Source: Cytobacillus oceanisediminis 2691
GTDB taxonomy: Bacteria; Bacillota; Bacilli; Bacillales; Cytobacillaceae
DNA length: 64,000 nt
Direction: 5' to 3'
NCBI RefSeq assembly: GCF_000294775.2
Contig: NZ_CP015506.1
Location: 2,517,501-2,581,500 of the forward strand
Below are positions 8,685-15,730 of this stretch, piece by piece. Every line of letters starts with the position of its first letter. Within the stretch, counting starts at the first letter, position 1. The notes beneath the pieces are model-generated. The model was not told where the DNA came from. It was given only the letters and a program-made list of their open reading frames with translations, and made no database searches. A program made the position numbers and the translations under genes.

Positions 8685-8836
8685 AGGTTAAATATACATA
8701 CTCCATTAGAGGCTTTTTTTGATCTCTGGCTATATAGAAATAATCGGTTTATATGAGGATCAGTAACCTCTAAGCACATCCTCGAATTCATGGAGGGTAA
8801 ATATGAGATAGTGGGTCTTTTTGTTTGTAATTGCAA

Positions 8837-10114
8837 TTATAATATTGTTACTGGTATGTTAATTGGCTTTAAGGCACGGGTTTTCTCTATATAAATGAAA
8901 CCGTCATATCTGAGTGAGACTTTCGTAGGCACATAATTCCCGTATTGTTCATATTCAGGGTTATATACGACTCCAATGGCTCGATGACCGATAGATTCAT
9001 TAAATAATTCCCTGTTATCATCGGTGAACAACAAAATTTTATCTCCAGGGCCAGCCTTGCGAAGCGTATCCTCCCAGCTTCCTGTCTGTGCTGGAGGTAC
9101 TTCCATAACTTGTAGCTCATTCCCCCATTGTTCCGCTGCGATAACAGTGCCTGAGTGTGTACCAAACCCGAGTGCGAAAACCTGATCTTCCCCATATTTC
9201 TCGCGAAGGATTTGCCCAACGTTAACAAGTCCCTCTTCTTTCATATCTGTTGCTCTTGCATCTCCGATATGAGTATTGTGTTCCCATACGATGACCTTGG
9301 CATCTTCTCCATAATATTTGGAGATCTCCTCTATGGCACTTACCATGTGATGATCCCTAATATTCCAGTCATCAGGCCCGCCTTTTACCATTGCTCGATA
9401 ATAGTTTTCTGCATTTACAGCAACAAGGCTATTTAGCATAAGGTTCAGTGATTCTTCTTCGTAGCTCCTGGTATGCCCCCACTTGTTTTTTATTTTAAGT
9501 AAAAGTTCGGCTACTTCTTTTTCACAGCCTTCCCCATAAAATGCCGCAGAAACTGCATAATTTTCAGGTGTCCGATGAAAAGGCTCAAAGCAGGCAAATG
9601 CTTTTTTAGCAGCTTCCAGTTCTGCAGCTTCCTTTGTCTCCAGAAGTTTTATTATTTCATCCATCGATTCCCATAAGCTATATATATCGATGCCATAGAA
9701 ACCAGCCTTTAGGCCATGTTTATCAATCAGCTGATTGTGATTATAAAGCCAGGTTATTAGATCTTTAATTTCCTCATTTGCCCACATCCATGTCGGCCAC
9801 CTGTTAAAATTTTTGAGTGCATCAAGGGGATTCAGATGCACATAACCCTTAACATACCTGTTGATGGTAAAGCAGGAAGGCCAGTCTCCTTCAACAGAGA
9901 TACAGTTGAACCCTTTTTGTTCAATCAGTCTTTTGGATATTTCTGCTCTTACTGTATAAAATTCTGATGTTCCATGAGAAGCTTCCCCCAATAAAACAAA
10001 TTTCGCTTCCCCGGCTGCTTGAATAATCCGGTCAAGCCCGGATGAATCGGTGAAAGAGAATGCTTCTTTTTGAATAGCTGTTATCAAGTCCTTATTTTCT
10101 TTTATTTTTATCAC
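8837..10114 (-). CDS. Erythromycin-esterase-family hydrolase
   Basis: 425 residues. Motifs GEASHGTSEFYTVRAEI (about 41-57) and VIWEHNTHIGDARA carry the conserved His/Glu pairs of the EreA / succinoglycan-biosynthesis-associated esterase family, which has a TIM-like fold using a metal-free catalytic His. Chromosomal Bacillus members have no proven macrolide substrate, so resistance should not be assumed. Start uncertain: the GTG at the 5' end lies inside the GAGGTG ribosome-site-like sequence. The only codon at normal spacing downstream is ATA, 9 bases further in. Confidence 0.8.
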   Translation of the reverse strand: MIKIKENKDLITAIQKEAFSFTDSSGLDRIIQAAGEAKFVLLGEASHGTSEFYTVRAEISKRLIEQKGFNCISVEGDWPSCFTINRYVKGYVHLNPLDALKNFNRWPTWMWANEEIKDLITWLYNHNQLIDKHGLKAGFYGIDIYSLWESMDEIIKLLETKEAAELEAAKKAFACFEPFHRTPENYAVSAAFYGEGCEKEVAELLLKIKNKWGHTRSYEEESLNLMLNSLVAVNAENYYRAMVKGGPDDWNIRDHHMVSAIEEISKYYGEDAKVIVWEHNTHIGDARATDMKEEGLVNVGQILREKYGEDQVFALGFGTHSGTVIAAEQWGNELQVMEVPPAQTGSWEDTLRKAGPGDKILLFTDDNRELFNESIGHRAIGVVYNPEYEQYGNYVPTKVSLRYDGFIYIEKTRALKPINIPVTIL

Positions 10115-10243
10115 CTCATTTAAGACCTATATAGTTACTTTGCCCATTTGAATTAGGATTAATATGGTTGAATATAAGACCTATGCGGAGAGAAAACTTT
10201 AAAGAAAGGTGCTCGAATATCTATAACAAAAGGAGTTTTAATA

Positions 10244-10432
10244 ATGAAAGATAACGATGAAAAATACCTGACATATGCACCAAAAGAAGAGATGGTAACC
10301 ATTGAAACGGGTGGCAGTTTTCCAAATTTAAAACATGCAGCTGGGGATTCAGTTGATGAACATGAACAGCAGGAAACGGCAAATGCTATTATAGGTGCGA
10401 AAGAAATTGGACAGCAAAACGAAAACCTGTAA
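10244..10432 (+). CDS. Small acidic hypothetical protein
   Basis: 62 residues, hydrophilic and acidic (KDNDEKYLTYAPKEEMVTIE), with no Cys, signal or membrane segment. An AAAAGGAG ribosome site lies 8 nt upstream of the ATG. It precedes the SplA-like gene by 17 nt, so the two are probably co-transcribed. I do not recognise the family. Confidence 0.65.
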   Translation: MKDNDEKYLTYAPKEEMVTIETGGSFPNLKHAAGDSVDEHEQQETANAIIGAKEIGQQNENL

Positions 10433-10449
10433 TAAAAGGAGTGAATGGA

Positions 10450-10692
10450 ATGGAGACAATCGATCCTAAAAAGGTTAAATCTGGTGATGAGGTTTTTGTT
10501 ATTTATCATAACCCTCATACTCCAAGTGTTGCAAATGTCAGGCCGGCAGAAATTGTACCGCATCCTAAAGACCCTAATGCAGTGGCCCTCTTCCTTAATG
10601 AATCCTTCCATTTAATAGAAGAAGATGATGCGTTGTTTTCGTCTGAACATGATGCAGAACAGGCCTTTCATGAATTGTATGGAGACTTTTAG
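10450..10692 (+). CDS. splA: SplA-like small regulatory protein
   Basis: 80 residues. The body GDEVFVIYHNPHTPSVANV, then an AEIV-HP stretch, ALFLNESFH and a C-terminal SSEHDAEQAFHEL resemble SplA, the 79-residue negative regulator of spore photoproduct lyase expression in B. subtilis. No splB follows; the gene ends at a terminator. Start chosen at the ATG 8 nt after AAAAGGAG; an upstream GTG overlaps the ribosome site. The family call is from memory of the sequence pattern. Confidence 0.6.
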   Translation: METIDPKKVKSGDEVFVIYHNPHTPSVANVRPAEIVPHPKDPNAVALFLNESFHLIEEDDALFSSEHDAEQAFHELYGDF

Positions 10693-10701
10693 ATCATTAA
10701 A

Positions 10702-10740
10702 TAAGAAAGACTGTTATCAGGTGACAACAGTCTTTCTAAA
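10702..10740 (+). terminator. Terminator between splA-like and ydjO-like genes
   Basis: AGAAAGACTGTT-ATCAGGTGAC-AACAGTCTTTCT. The symmetrical A/T flanks could serve both convergent genes. Confidence 0.8.
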
Positions 10741-10748
10741 ATTAATTA

Positions 10749-10931
10749 TCACAAAATTTGCGGCAATTCCCGCATCTCGGCAGTTGTTTCATCACCGCAT
10801 AATGGGCATTTTAAATCTGAAGAGGCAAAATCTTTTCTCATCCAGCCATTGCAGCTATTGCAGGAATACACCTCTGTATCCAGCATTACAACTTCCGGCT
10901 TGTCATCTTGGCCTTTTTTATTGAAAAAAAT
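10749..10931 (-). CDS. ydjO: YdjO-like cold-inducible small zinc-ribbon protein, apparent ATT start
   Basis: 60 residues if started at ATT (10931-10929). The core YSCNSCNGWMRKDFASSD, then CPLCG, has the two Cys pairs and NGWMR of the YdjO family (cold-inducible, function unknown). AAAAAAGGGGGCG lies 8 nt before this ATT. Translation from ATT gives (M)FFNKKGQ, matching the usual N-terminus. The only in-frame TTG upstream would add 11 residues and has no ribosome site of its own. See findings. Confidence 0.7.
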   Translation of the reverse strand: MFFNKKGQDDKPEVVMLDTEVYSCNSCNGWMRKDFASSDLKCPLCGDETTAEMRELPQIL

Positions 10932-11019
10932 AGGAAACGCCCCCTTTTTTCTTAGTATGGACAAGAAAGGTAAAAATTATTGAAAATGTTTTAAACAATT
11001 TTGAATAGGAGGTGATTCA

Positions 11020-11157
11020 ATGGACCGCCGAGAGAAAAAGAGAAACCTTACTATAGCAGGAACTGATATTGATGAAGTAAAAAGGCTGAACAGTCAATCA
11101 GGGCTTTCATATAACGAAGCAAAAAAACTGCTTGCAGAAATCTACTTTAAGAAATGA
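11020..11157 (+). CDS. Small basic hypothetical protein
   Basis: 45 residues: MDRREKKRNLTIAGTDIDEV, then a basic helical C-terminal half with SYNEAKKLLAEIYFKK. A strong TAGGAGGTGATTCA ribosome site precedes the ATG. No family recognised. It stands between ydjO and the yqjF-family gene, with no clear terminator. Confidence 0.65.
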   Translation: MDRREKKRNLTIAGTDIDEVKRLNSQSGLSYNEAKKLLAEIYFKK

Positions 11158-11198
11158 GGTAGTGAATGGGTTACATCATTAATAGGATTACTCTTTAG

Positions 11199-11948
11199 TT
11201 ATGATGAAGAAACTTTTATTAAAGGCCAGAAATAAGCATGTTTTTCCGGAGAGTAGTGTAAGATCGGTTCGCCTTTAAAGTAAATTCGGGGCAAAAATGA
11301 AGCTAAAGTGTTTTGATGTATCGTGCAAGAAGCTTCATGCAGCTGCCATTTTGTATGATGAATATCCCCGCGAAAAACCTTTTCACCTTTTGTTACCCAT
11401 AAGCAATACCTTTCAGTCAGCCATTCATCAAGTGTTCCGGGTTTTGAGTTGAAGGGGCTTGATATTGACTTATAATTTGCTTTGAATTGGCCGTTCTCTG
11501 AATGGCCGTGTGTTCGCCTGCTTTCATAATTAACTAGTCCTTGAGACTTACTAACTTGCATTTCGGCATTCATATACGGAAGGTAATACAACATTCTGGC
11601 CCCTGTTACGGCTAAAAAGTTGTCTGCATCCAGGCTAAAAAAATATACGCCTTTCATGCCCTCATATTCCACATAAGTCCTTACATTCAATTCATTCATT
11701 GATTTCATAATCGGCAATGGCGGAAAGCCGCGCACCCTCATTTTACTGATCCAGAAAGGTACTACCCCCATCCATGCTGTACCATTGTATGTATCTAATG
11801 TTAACTGTGAAGGGATGTGTTTTTCCAATATTTCTGCTGGCACTGGCCAATGAGCAAATAAAACATCATTCCATATTTGTTCCATAACCCAGGGTTTATC
11901 AGGCAGCGGAAATGGCCTGTGTCCTGTTATCTTCAATTCTTCTTTCAT
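11199..11948 (-). CDS. yqjF: YqjF-family (DUF2071) protein
   Basis: 249 residues. Recognisable features are WNDVLFAHWPVP, GTAWMGVVPF, RVRGFPPLP, ELNVRTYVEYEG and KGVYFFSLDA, in the order seen in B. subtilis YqjF and other DUF2071 proteins; the biochemical role is unknown. The start is placed at the ATG 15 codons inside the longest frame because AAGGGCGGTAAGGGA precedes it. The upstream extension contains that ribosome site. Confidence 0.85.
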   Translation of the reverse strand: MKEELKITGHRPFPLPDKPWVMEQIWNDVLFAHWPVPAEILEKHIPSQLTLDTYNGTAWMGVVPFWISKMRVRGFPPLPIMKSMNELNVRTYVEYEGMKGVYFFSLDADNFLAVTGARMLYYLPYMNAEMQVSKSQGLVNYESRRTHGHSENGQFKANYKSISSPFNSKPGTLDEWLTERYCLWVTKGEKVFRGDIHHTKWQLHEASCTIHQNTLASFLPRIYFKGEPILHYSPEKHAYFWPLIKVSSS

Positions 11949-12091
11949 TCCCTTACCGCCCTTCAGTATGTTATATAAATGATTATTCCTCATAATGCGA
12001 GTATTAAACTTAGCTGGTATAAATGAATTGTTGATGTTTATAGTTCTATCCTTGGGGATTGCATTGTATTTATGAATGGAGGTGATGGTTC

Positions 12092-13150
12092 ATGAATAAT
12101 CAGCTTTCAGCACCTTATCTGAAAACACTAAGTCTGTCTCCTGAAAATCAGGAGTCTCCCATTCATTTTTTGGAGTGCTGGAAAACACCGCAAGAATATT
12201 TTTATTTAAGAAACCATTTTTCCTACCCGCTAATTAACCCTCAGAATTTATTTTTGTCCATTAGCGGGAACGTGAATAAAGCGATGGAAATATCTTTAAG
12301 TGAACTTTACCGCTTCCCATCCAAAACCATTCTGGTCCCTCTGGAATGCGCTGGCAATAACAGAGCGAAATTTAAACCAAAGGTTTTTGGTGAGCAATGG
12401 GAAGAAGGAGCAGTCAGTCAGGGGAAATGGAAGGGAGTGCCTTTGAAGGAACTGCTGAATAAAGCCGGACTTTTGGATGGAAGCAAAGAAGCTGTGTTCG
12501 CAGGATTGGATTTTGGTGAGCGAAAAGATTTGAATGAATCCTTTTACTTTGCCAGAAGCCTGCCAATTGAAAAGGCACTCCACGAAGATACGATAGTAGC
12601 TTATGAGTTTAACGGCAAGCCCCTACCGTATAAGCAAGGTTATCCATTCAGGCTAATCGTGCCCCAATGGTATGCAATGGCCTCCGTTAAGTGGCTTAGG
12701 AATATTTTTATTATTCAGCATGAATTTAATGGGCCTTTTCAATCAAAAGATTATGTATATTATCCTTATAAAGACAGCGATCTGGATAAAAGGCCTGTTA
12801 CAGCCATTAATGTTAATAGCACAATCCAGCAGCCATTGAATTATTCCATTATTAAAGAAGGATTTCACACAATAAGAGGGATTGCCTGGACTGGCACTGG
12901 AGCAATTAATGAGGTGGCAATAAGCATTGATCATGGGGATACATGGAGAAAGACCTCACTCAAACACAGGGAAAACGAGAAGTTTTCCTGGGTTAAGTGG
13001 CATTTTGATTGGGAGGCATATAAGGGTGAGCATACCATTCTTGTGAGGGCCAGTGATTCAGAGGGCAATATCCAGCCAATAAAGCCTTACTGGAACAGAA
13101 AAGGTTATGGATATAATGCTGTGCAAAAAATAAAAATTCGAGTGGAATAA
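12092..13150 (+). CDS. Sulfite-oxidase-family molybdopterin oxidoreductase
   Basis: 352 residues. Oxidored_molyb domain about 40-215 with LECAGNNR, whose Cys is the expected molybdenum ligand, and a YKQGYPFRLIVP segment. A Mo-co dimerisation domain (about 235-350) contains IRGIAWTG and the EVAISIDHGDTW repeat signature. No twin-arginine or Sec signal is seen, so the protein appears cytoplasmic, unlike YedY. The electron acceptor and substrate are unknown. ATG after GGAGGTGATGGTTC; divergent from yqjF. Confidence 0.85.
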   Translation: MNNQLSAPYLKTLSLSPENQESPIHFLECWKTPQEYFYLRNHFSYPLINPQNLFLSISGNVNKAMEISLSELYRFPSKTILVPLECAGNNRAKFKPKVFGEQWEEGAVSQGKWKGVPLKELLNKAGLLDGSKEAVFAGLDFGERKDLNESFYFARSLPIEKALHEDTIVAYEFNGKPLPYKQGYPFRLIVPQWYAMASVKWLRNIFIIQHEFNGPFQSKDYVYYPYKDSDLDKRPVTAINVNSTIQQPLNYSIIKEGFHTIRGIAWTGTGAINEVAISIDHGDTWRKTSLKHRENEKFSWVKWHFDWEAYKGEHTILVRASDSEGNIQPIKPYWNRKGYGYNAVQKIKIRVE

Positions 13151-13189
13151 TCTTTTTTCAGGTGCAGGCCCCAAATATAGTCATAAACT

Positions 13190-13224
13190 AAAGAGAAGAT
13201 GACCTGGCATCCTCTCTTTTTAAT
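13190..13224 (+). terminator. Terminator after the molybdoenzyme gene
   Basis: AAAGAGAAGATG-ACCT-GGCATCCTCTCTTTTT: an imperfect stem with a T run. Confidence 0.65.
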
Positions 13225-13278
13225 TTTAAATTTTATCACCGCTGCAATCCTCAATCAGCAATCCATGCGGACCAGATT

Positions 13279-13440
13279 TTAATTTTCTTGATCTGTTCTC
13301 TTACCTGCTTCAGGTTCACCAGGCGTCTGGTTCCCTGTTGTAGCCTGGTATCCCACCCGATAGGAGGAAGTCCTCTTTTTTCTGAGAACTTTTGGCATTT
13401 TGTACTGGCCCAGATCATCTTGAGCATCTTTTGGTGCCAT
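13279..13440 (-). CDS. Small hydrophilic hypothetical protein
   Basis: 53 residues (MAPKDAQDDLGQYKMPKVL, then a basic and Gly/Thr-rich tail). Chosen over the overlapping 64-codon frame because its ATG is 7 nt downstream of AAGGAGG, while the longer frame's ATG is only 2 nt away. The composition is also far more protein-like. Function unknown; it lies downstream of the yozQ-like gene in the same direction and may be co-transcribed. Confidence 0.65.
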   Translation of the reverse strand: MAPKDAQDDLGQYKMPKVLRKKRTSSYRVGYQATTGNQTPGEPEAGKRTDQEN

Positions 13441-13463
13441 TGCATTGCCTCCTTGCTATTGTG

Positions 13464-13673
13464 TTATTCATCATACCCTTTGCGCGGAATGGAAATATCC
13501 ACCCCGACAACGTCTTCAATTACCGCATCCGCCTGTCCTTCCATGTATGCGTCACTCACTTGTTCATGTGTTGTCGCCAGGCCAGATGAAAGCTGATCAT
13601 TCCTGTTATAATCTTCAGTCTCATAATATCTGCCGGCAATATCTGTGCCATCATTTTTGTCCTTTTTATTCAT
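13464..13673 (-). CDS. yozQ: YozQ-like (DUF4025) small protein
   Basis: 69 residues. IAGRYYETEDYNRNDQLSSG, then LATTHEQVSDAYMEGQ and DISIPRKGYDE are the recognisable blocks of the YozQ/DUF4025 family of Bacillus small proteins. A strong AAGGAGGGATCCCAT site precedes the ATG. Cytoplasmic, acidic, role unknown. Confidence 0.75.
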   Translation of the reverse strand: MNKKDKNDGTDIAGRYYETEDYNRNDQLSSGLATTHEQVSDAYMEGQADAVIEDVVGVDISIPRKGYDE

Positions 13674-13764
13674 ATGGGATCCCTCCTTCTAATTTAGAAC
13701 TATCTTTATTTTGGACATTTAACTGATTATCATACTGTTCCATTGCAAACAGGAAGGCTGAAAA

Positions 13765-13792
13765 CAAAAAATCTGCCCAAATACGGGCAGAT
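13765..13792 (-). terminator. Terminator after the yjcZ-like gene
   Basis: On the minus strand, ATCTGCCC-GTATTT-GGGCAGAT is followed by TTTTTGTTTT. Confidence 0.85.
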
Positions 13793-13819
13793 CTTTTGCG
13801 CTGTCATTTTTTTAGATAA

Positions 13820-13921
13820 TTAGTAGCCTCCGCCAACGAAAGCAGCACCAACAATGATTAGAAGTATAAACAGGACAACGATTAAAGCAAAACCGCCGCC
13901 ATACCCTGCTCCTGCACCCAT
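13820..13921 (-). CDS. yjcZ: YjcZ-family sporulation protein (tiny Gly-rich membrane protein)
   Basis: 33 residues: Gly-rich start [12 protein letters not shown], a hydrophobic helix [16 protein letters not shown], and the tail VGGGY. This is the characteristic YjcZ pattern of one short transmembrane segment between glycine/tyrosine-rich ends. AGGAGGTGTTGGA precedes the ATG. Family members are expressed in sporulating Bacillus, with no established molecular role. Confidence 0.88.
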   Translation of the reverse strand: MGAGAGYGGGFALIVVLFILLIIVGAAFVGGGY

Positions 13922-14187
13922 TCCAACACCTCCTGACATCTAGTGACAGTGTATGAAAATGATGTTTGTCCCGAATGGGCAATTATAACGGAGGGATGAA
14001 AATAAAATCGAAGATTCATTTATTTAATTTGGCTCTATAAGATGTTTTTCAGTTATTGCCCTCTTGGAAGAGATTAAATCATTTAAAATCTGAACAAAAA
14101 TAGGAGGTTATTCAACAAATTTCAATTAGCAGGAAAAAAACTCTTTACTGCAAACGGATTCATGGTAAAATGGACATGTAATCAAGT

Positions 14188-14204
14188 TAGATGTCTGACG
14201 TCTA
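14188..14204. promoter_or_regulatory. 17-bp imperfect palindrome, candidate operator of nupC
   Basis: TAGATGTCTGACGTCTA is self-complementary at all but two symmetric positions around the centre. Its size and place just downstream of the putative -10 suit a repressor operator (GntR- or DeoR-type are possibilities), but no cognate regulator gene lies nearby. Confidence 0.4.
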
Positions 14205-14247
14205 TTCACAAACCTCTTAGAAGAGAGGTCTATATTTTTGGCGTTTC

Positions 14248-14261
14248 GTAAAAACGTTTTC
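14248..14261 (+). promoter_or_regulatory. cre-like site upstream of nupC
   Basis: TAAAAACGTTTTCA matches the CcpA cre consensus TGWAARCGYTWNCW at 13 of 14 positions (A for the G). It lies 33 bases before the nupC start, so CcpA could act as a roadblock. Confidence 0.5.
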
Positions 14262-14293
14262 ATTATTCTAAATTCAACAAATGAGGTGTCAAC

Positions 14294-15511
14294 ATGAGTT
14301 TTATATGGGGTTTATTAGGAGTTCTTACTGTATTGGGGATTGCTATCCTCCTTTCATCAAATCGAAAGGCAATCAATCTCCGTACAATTTTAGGCGGATT
14401 GGCTATCCAGTTTGCATTTGCCTTTGCAGTTCTCAAATGGGAACTTGGAAAAAAAGTATTAGAAAAAATGACATTTGCAGTAAATGATATTGTCGGATTT
14501 GCCAATGAAGGAATAAATTTCTTATTCGGAGGCTTGTTCCAGGAAGGTTCAGGAGTAGGAATGGTATTTGCCTTCCAGGTGCTGACTACAGTTATCTTCT
14601 TTTCTTCCCTTATCTCTGTTCTTTATTATACCGGGATTATGCAGATAATTATAAAGGTCATTGGCGGAGGTTTGTCCAAGCTGCTTGGAACAAGCAAGGC
14701 AGAGTCCATGTCTGCAGCAGCCAATATTTTTGTCGGACAAACGGAAGCTCCATTAATTGTCCGCCCTTTCCTGAATAAAATGACGAAATCTGAACTGTTT
14801 GCTGTTATGACCGGAGGCCTTGCATCAGTTGCCGGTTCAGTACTTATAGGATACTCCCTTCTTGGGGTACCATTGGAATACTTGCTTGCTGCAAGCTTCA
14901 TGGCTGCACCTGCCGGCCTTGTCCTCGCTAAAATTATGATACCTGAAACAGAAGTATCAGAGACAACAAACGACATAACTATTGAAAAAGATACTGAATC
15001 TGTAAATGTGGTAGACGCTGCTGCACGCGGTGCAAGTGTGGGACTTCAGCTTGCATTAAACATCGGTGCTATGCTTCTAGCTTTTATCGCTCTGGTTGCT
15101 CTTATCAATGGAATTATCGGATTTGCAGGCGGGCTTTTCGGATTTGAAAATCTTACACTGGAAACCATTCTTGGTTTTGTTTTTGCCCCTCTTGCATTTG
15201 CAGTAGGTGTTCCATGGGCTGAAGCTGTACAGGCTGGCGGATATATCGGCCAAAAGCTCGTATTGAATGAATTTGTTGCTTATTCAGCTTTCGCACCGGA
15301 AATCAGCAGCCTGTCTCCTAAGACTGTTGCAGTAGTGAGTTTCGCACTTTGCGGATTTGCCAACATTTCCTCTATGGCCATTCTTCTGGGCGGACTGGGC
15401 AACCTTGCCCCTGACCGCAGGAACGATATAGCTAAGCTTGGAATTCGTTCAGTAATAGCTGGAGCACTTGCTTCTCTATTAAGTGCAGCAATTGCAGGAA
15501 TGTTAATTTAA
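14294..15511 (+). CDS. nupC: NupC-family concentrative nucleoside transporter
   Basis: 405 residues with many hydrophobic helices in the CNT layout. Landmarks are the short N-terminal domain, the Gly-rich gate domain with IFVGQTEAPLIVRPF (nucleoside-binding Gln/Glu), the ELFAVMTGGLASVAGSV signature, and a C-terminal FALCGFANISS core. These indicate cation-coupled uptake of nucleosides, probably pyrimidine type as in B. subtilis NupC. Unlike B. subtilis, no dra or pdp gene follows; a terminator ends the unit. GAGGTG ribosome site 8 nt upstream. Confidence 0.92.
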   Translation: MSFIWGLLGVLTVLGIAILLSSNRKAINLRTILGGLAIQFAFAFAVLKWELGKKVLEKMTFAVNDIVGFANEGINFLFGGLFQEGSGVGMVFAFQVLTTVIFFSSLISVLYYTGIMQIIIKVIGGGLSKLLGTSKAESMSAAANIFVGQTEAPLIVRPFLNKMTKSELFAVMTGGLASVAGSVLIGYSLLGVPLEYLLAASFMAAPAGLVLAKIMIPETEVSETTNDITIEKDTESVNVVDAAARGASVGLQLALNIGAMLLAFIALVALINGIIGFAGGLFGFENLTLETILGFVFAPLAFAVGVPWAEAVQAGGYIGQKLVLNEFVAYSAFAPEISSLSPKTVAVVSFALCGFANISSMAILLGGLGNLAPDRRNDIAKLGIRSVIAGALASLLSAAIAGMLI

Positions 15512-15519
15512 TAGTTTTA

Positions 15520-15552
15520 TAGCATACTGGATTAATCCGGTATGCTTTTTTA
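15520..15552 (+). terminator. Terminator after nupC
   Basis: AGCATACTGGATTAATCCGGTATGCT with TTTTT: a nearly perfect stem. Confidence 0.85.
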
Positions 15553-15651
15553 TTGATTAACTTTGGGAACAGGCGAGATTTGTCGAACATTATCTGAAAA
15601 TTATTTTAATTCAGAGTTGATTTTATATTTTTGTTAATGTTAAAGTATTGT

Positions 15652-15665
15652 TGTAAGCGTTACCA
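15652..15665 (+). promoter_or_regulatory. cre site (CcpA) upstream of dhaS
   Basis: TGTAAGCGTTACCA fits the cre consensus TGWAARCGYTWNCW at all 14 positions. It lies 66 bases before the ATG, where it would overlap or follow the promoter, consistent with catabolite repression of dhaS. Confidence 0.7.
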
Positions 15666-15730
15666 TAAGTATTCTTCTAAAAGTTTTGCACCATGGAAAT
15701 ACATAGACTACTATTTTAAGGAGGAATTAT

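Larger units (their letters stand above)
13922..14293 (+). promoter_or_regulatory. Regulatory region upstream of nupC
   Basis: There is no coding frame in this 372-base gap. It holds a possible promoter (TTTACT, 16 bases, TAAAAT ending near 14173), an imperfect palindrome at 14188-14204, a short hairpin ACCTCT-TAGAAG-AGAGGT followed by an A/T run near 14212-14238, and a cre-like site at 14248-14261. All lie before the GAGGTG ribosome site of nupC. Confidence 0.5.

Noticed and set aside
8837..10114. Macrolide resistance gene
   Set aside because: The family name is erythromycin esterase, but chromosomal Bacillus members have no demonstrated macrolide activity and the context is ordinary.
13251..13445. 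64-codon frame starting MQWHQKM
   Set aside because: Its ATG is 2 nt from the Shine-Dalgarno and its composition is poor; the overlapping 53-codon frame has proper spacing.
14150..14293. Purine riboswitch upstream of nupC
   Set aside because: The conserved purine-aptamer loops and P1 stem are not present; only a short hairpin and operator-like palindrome are seen.
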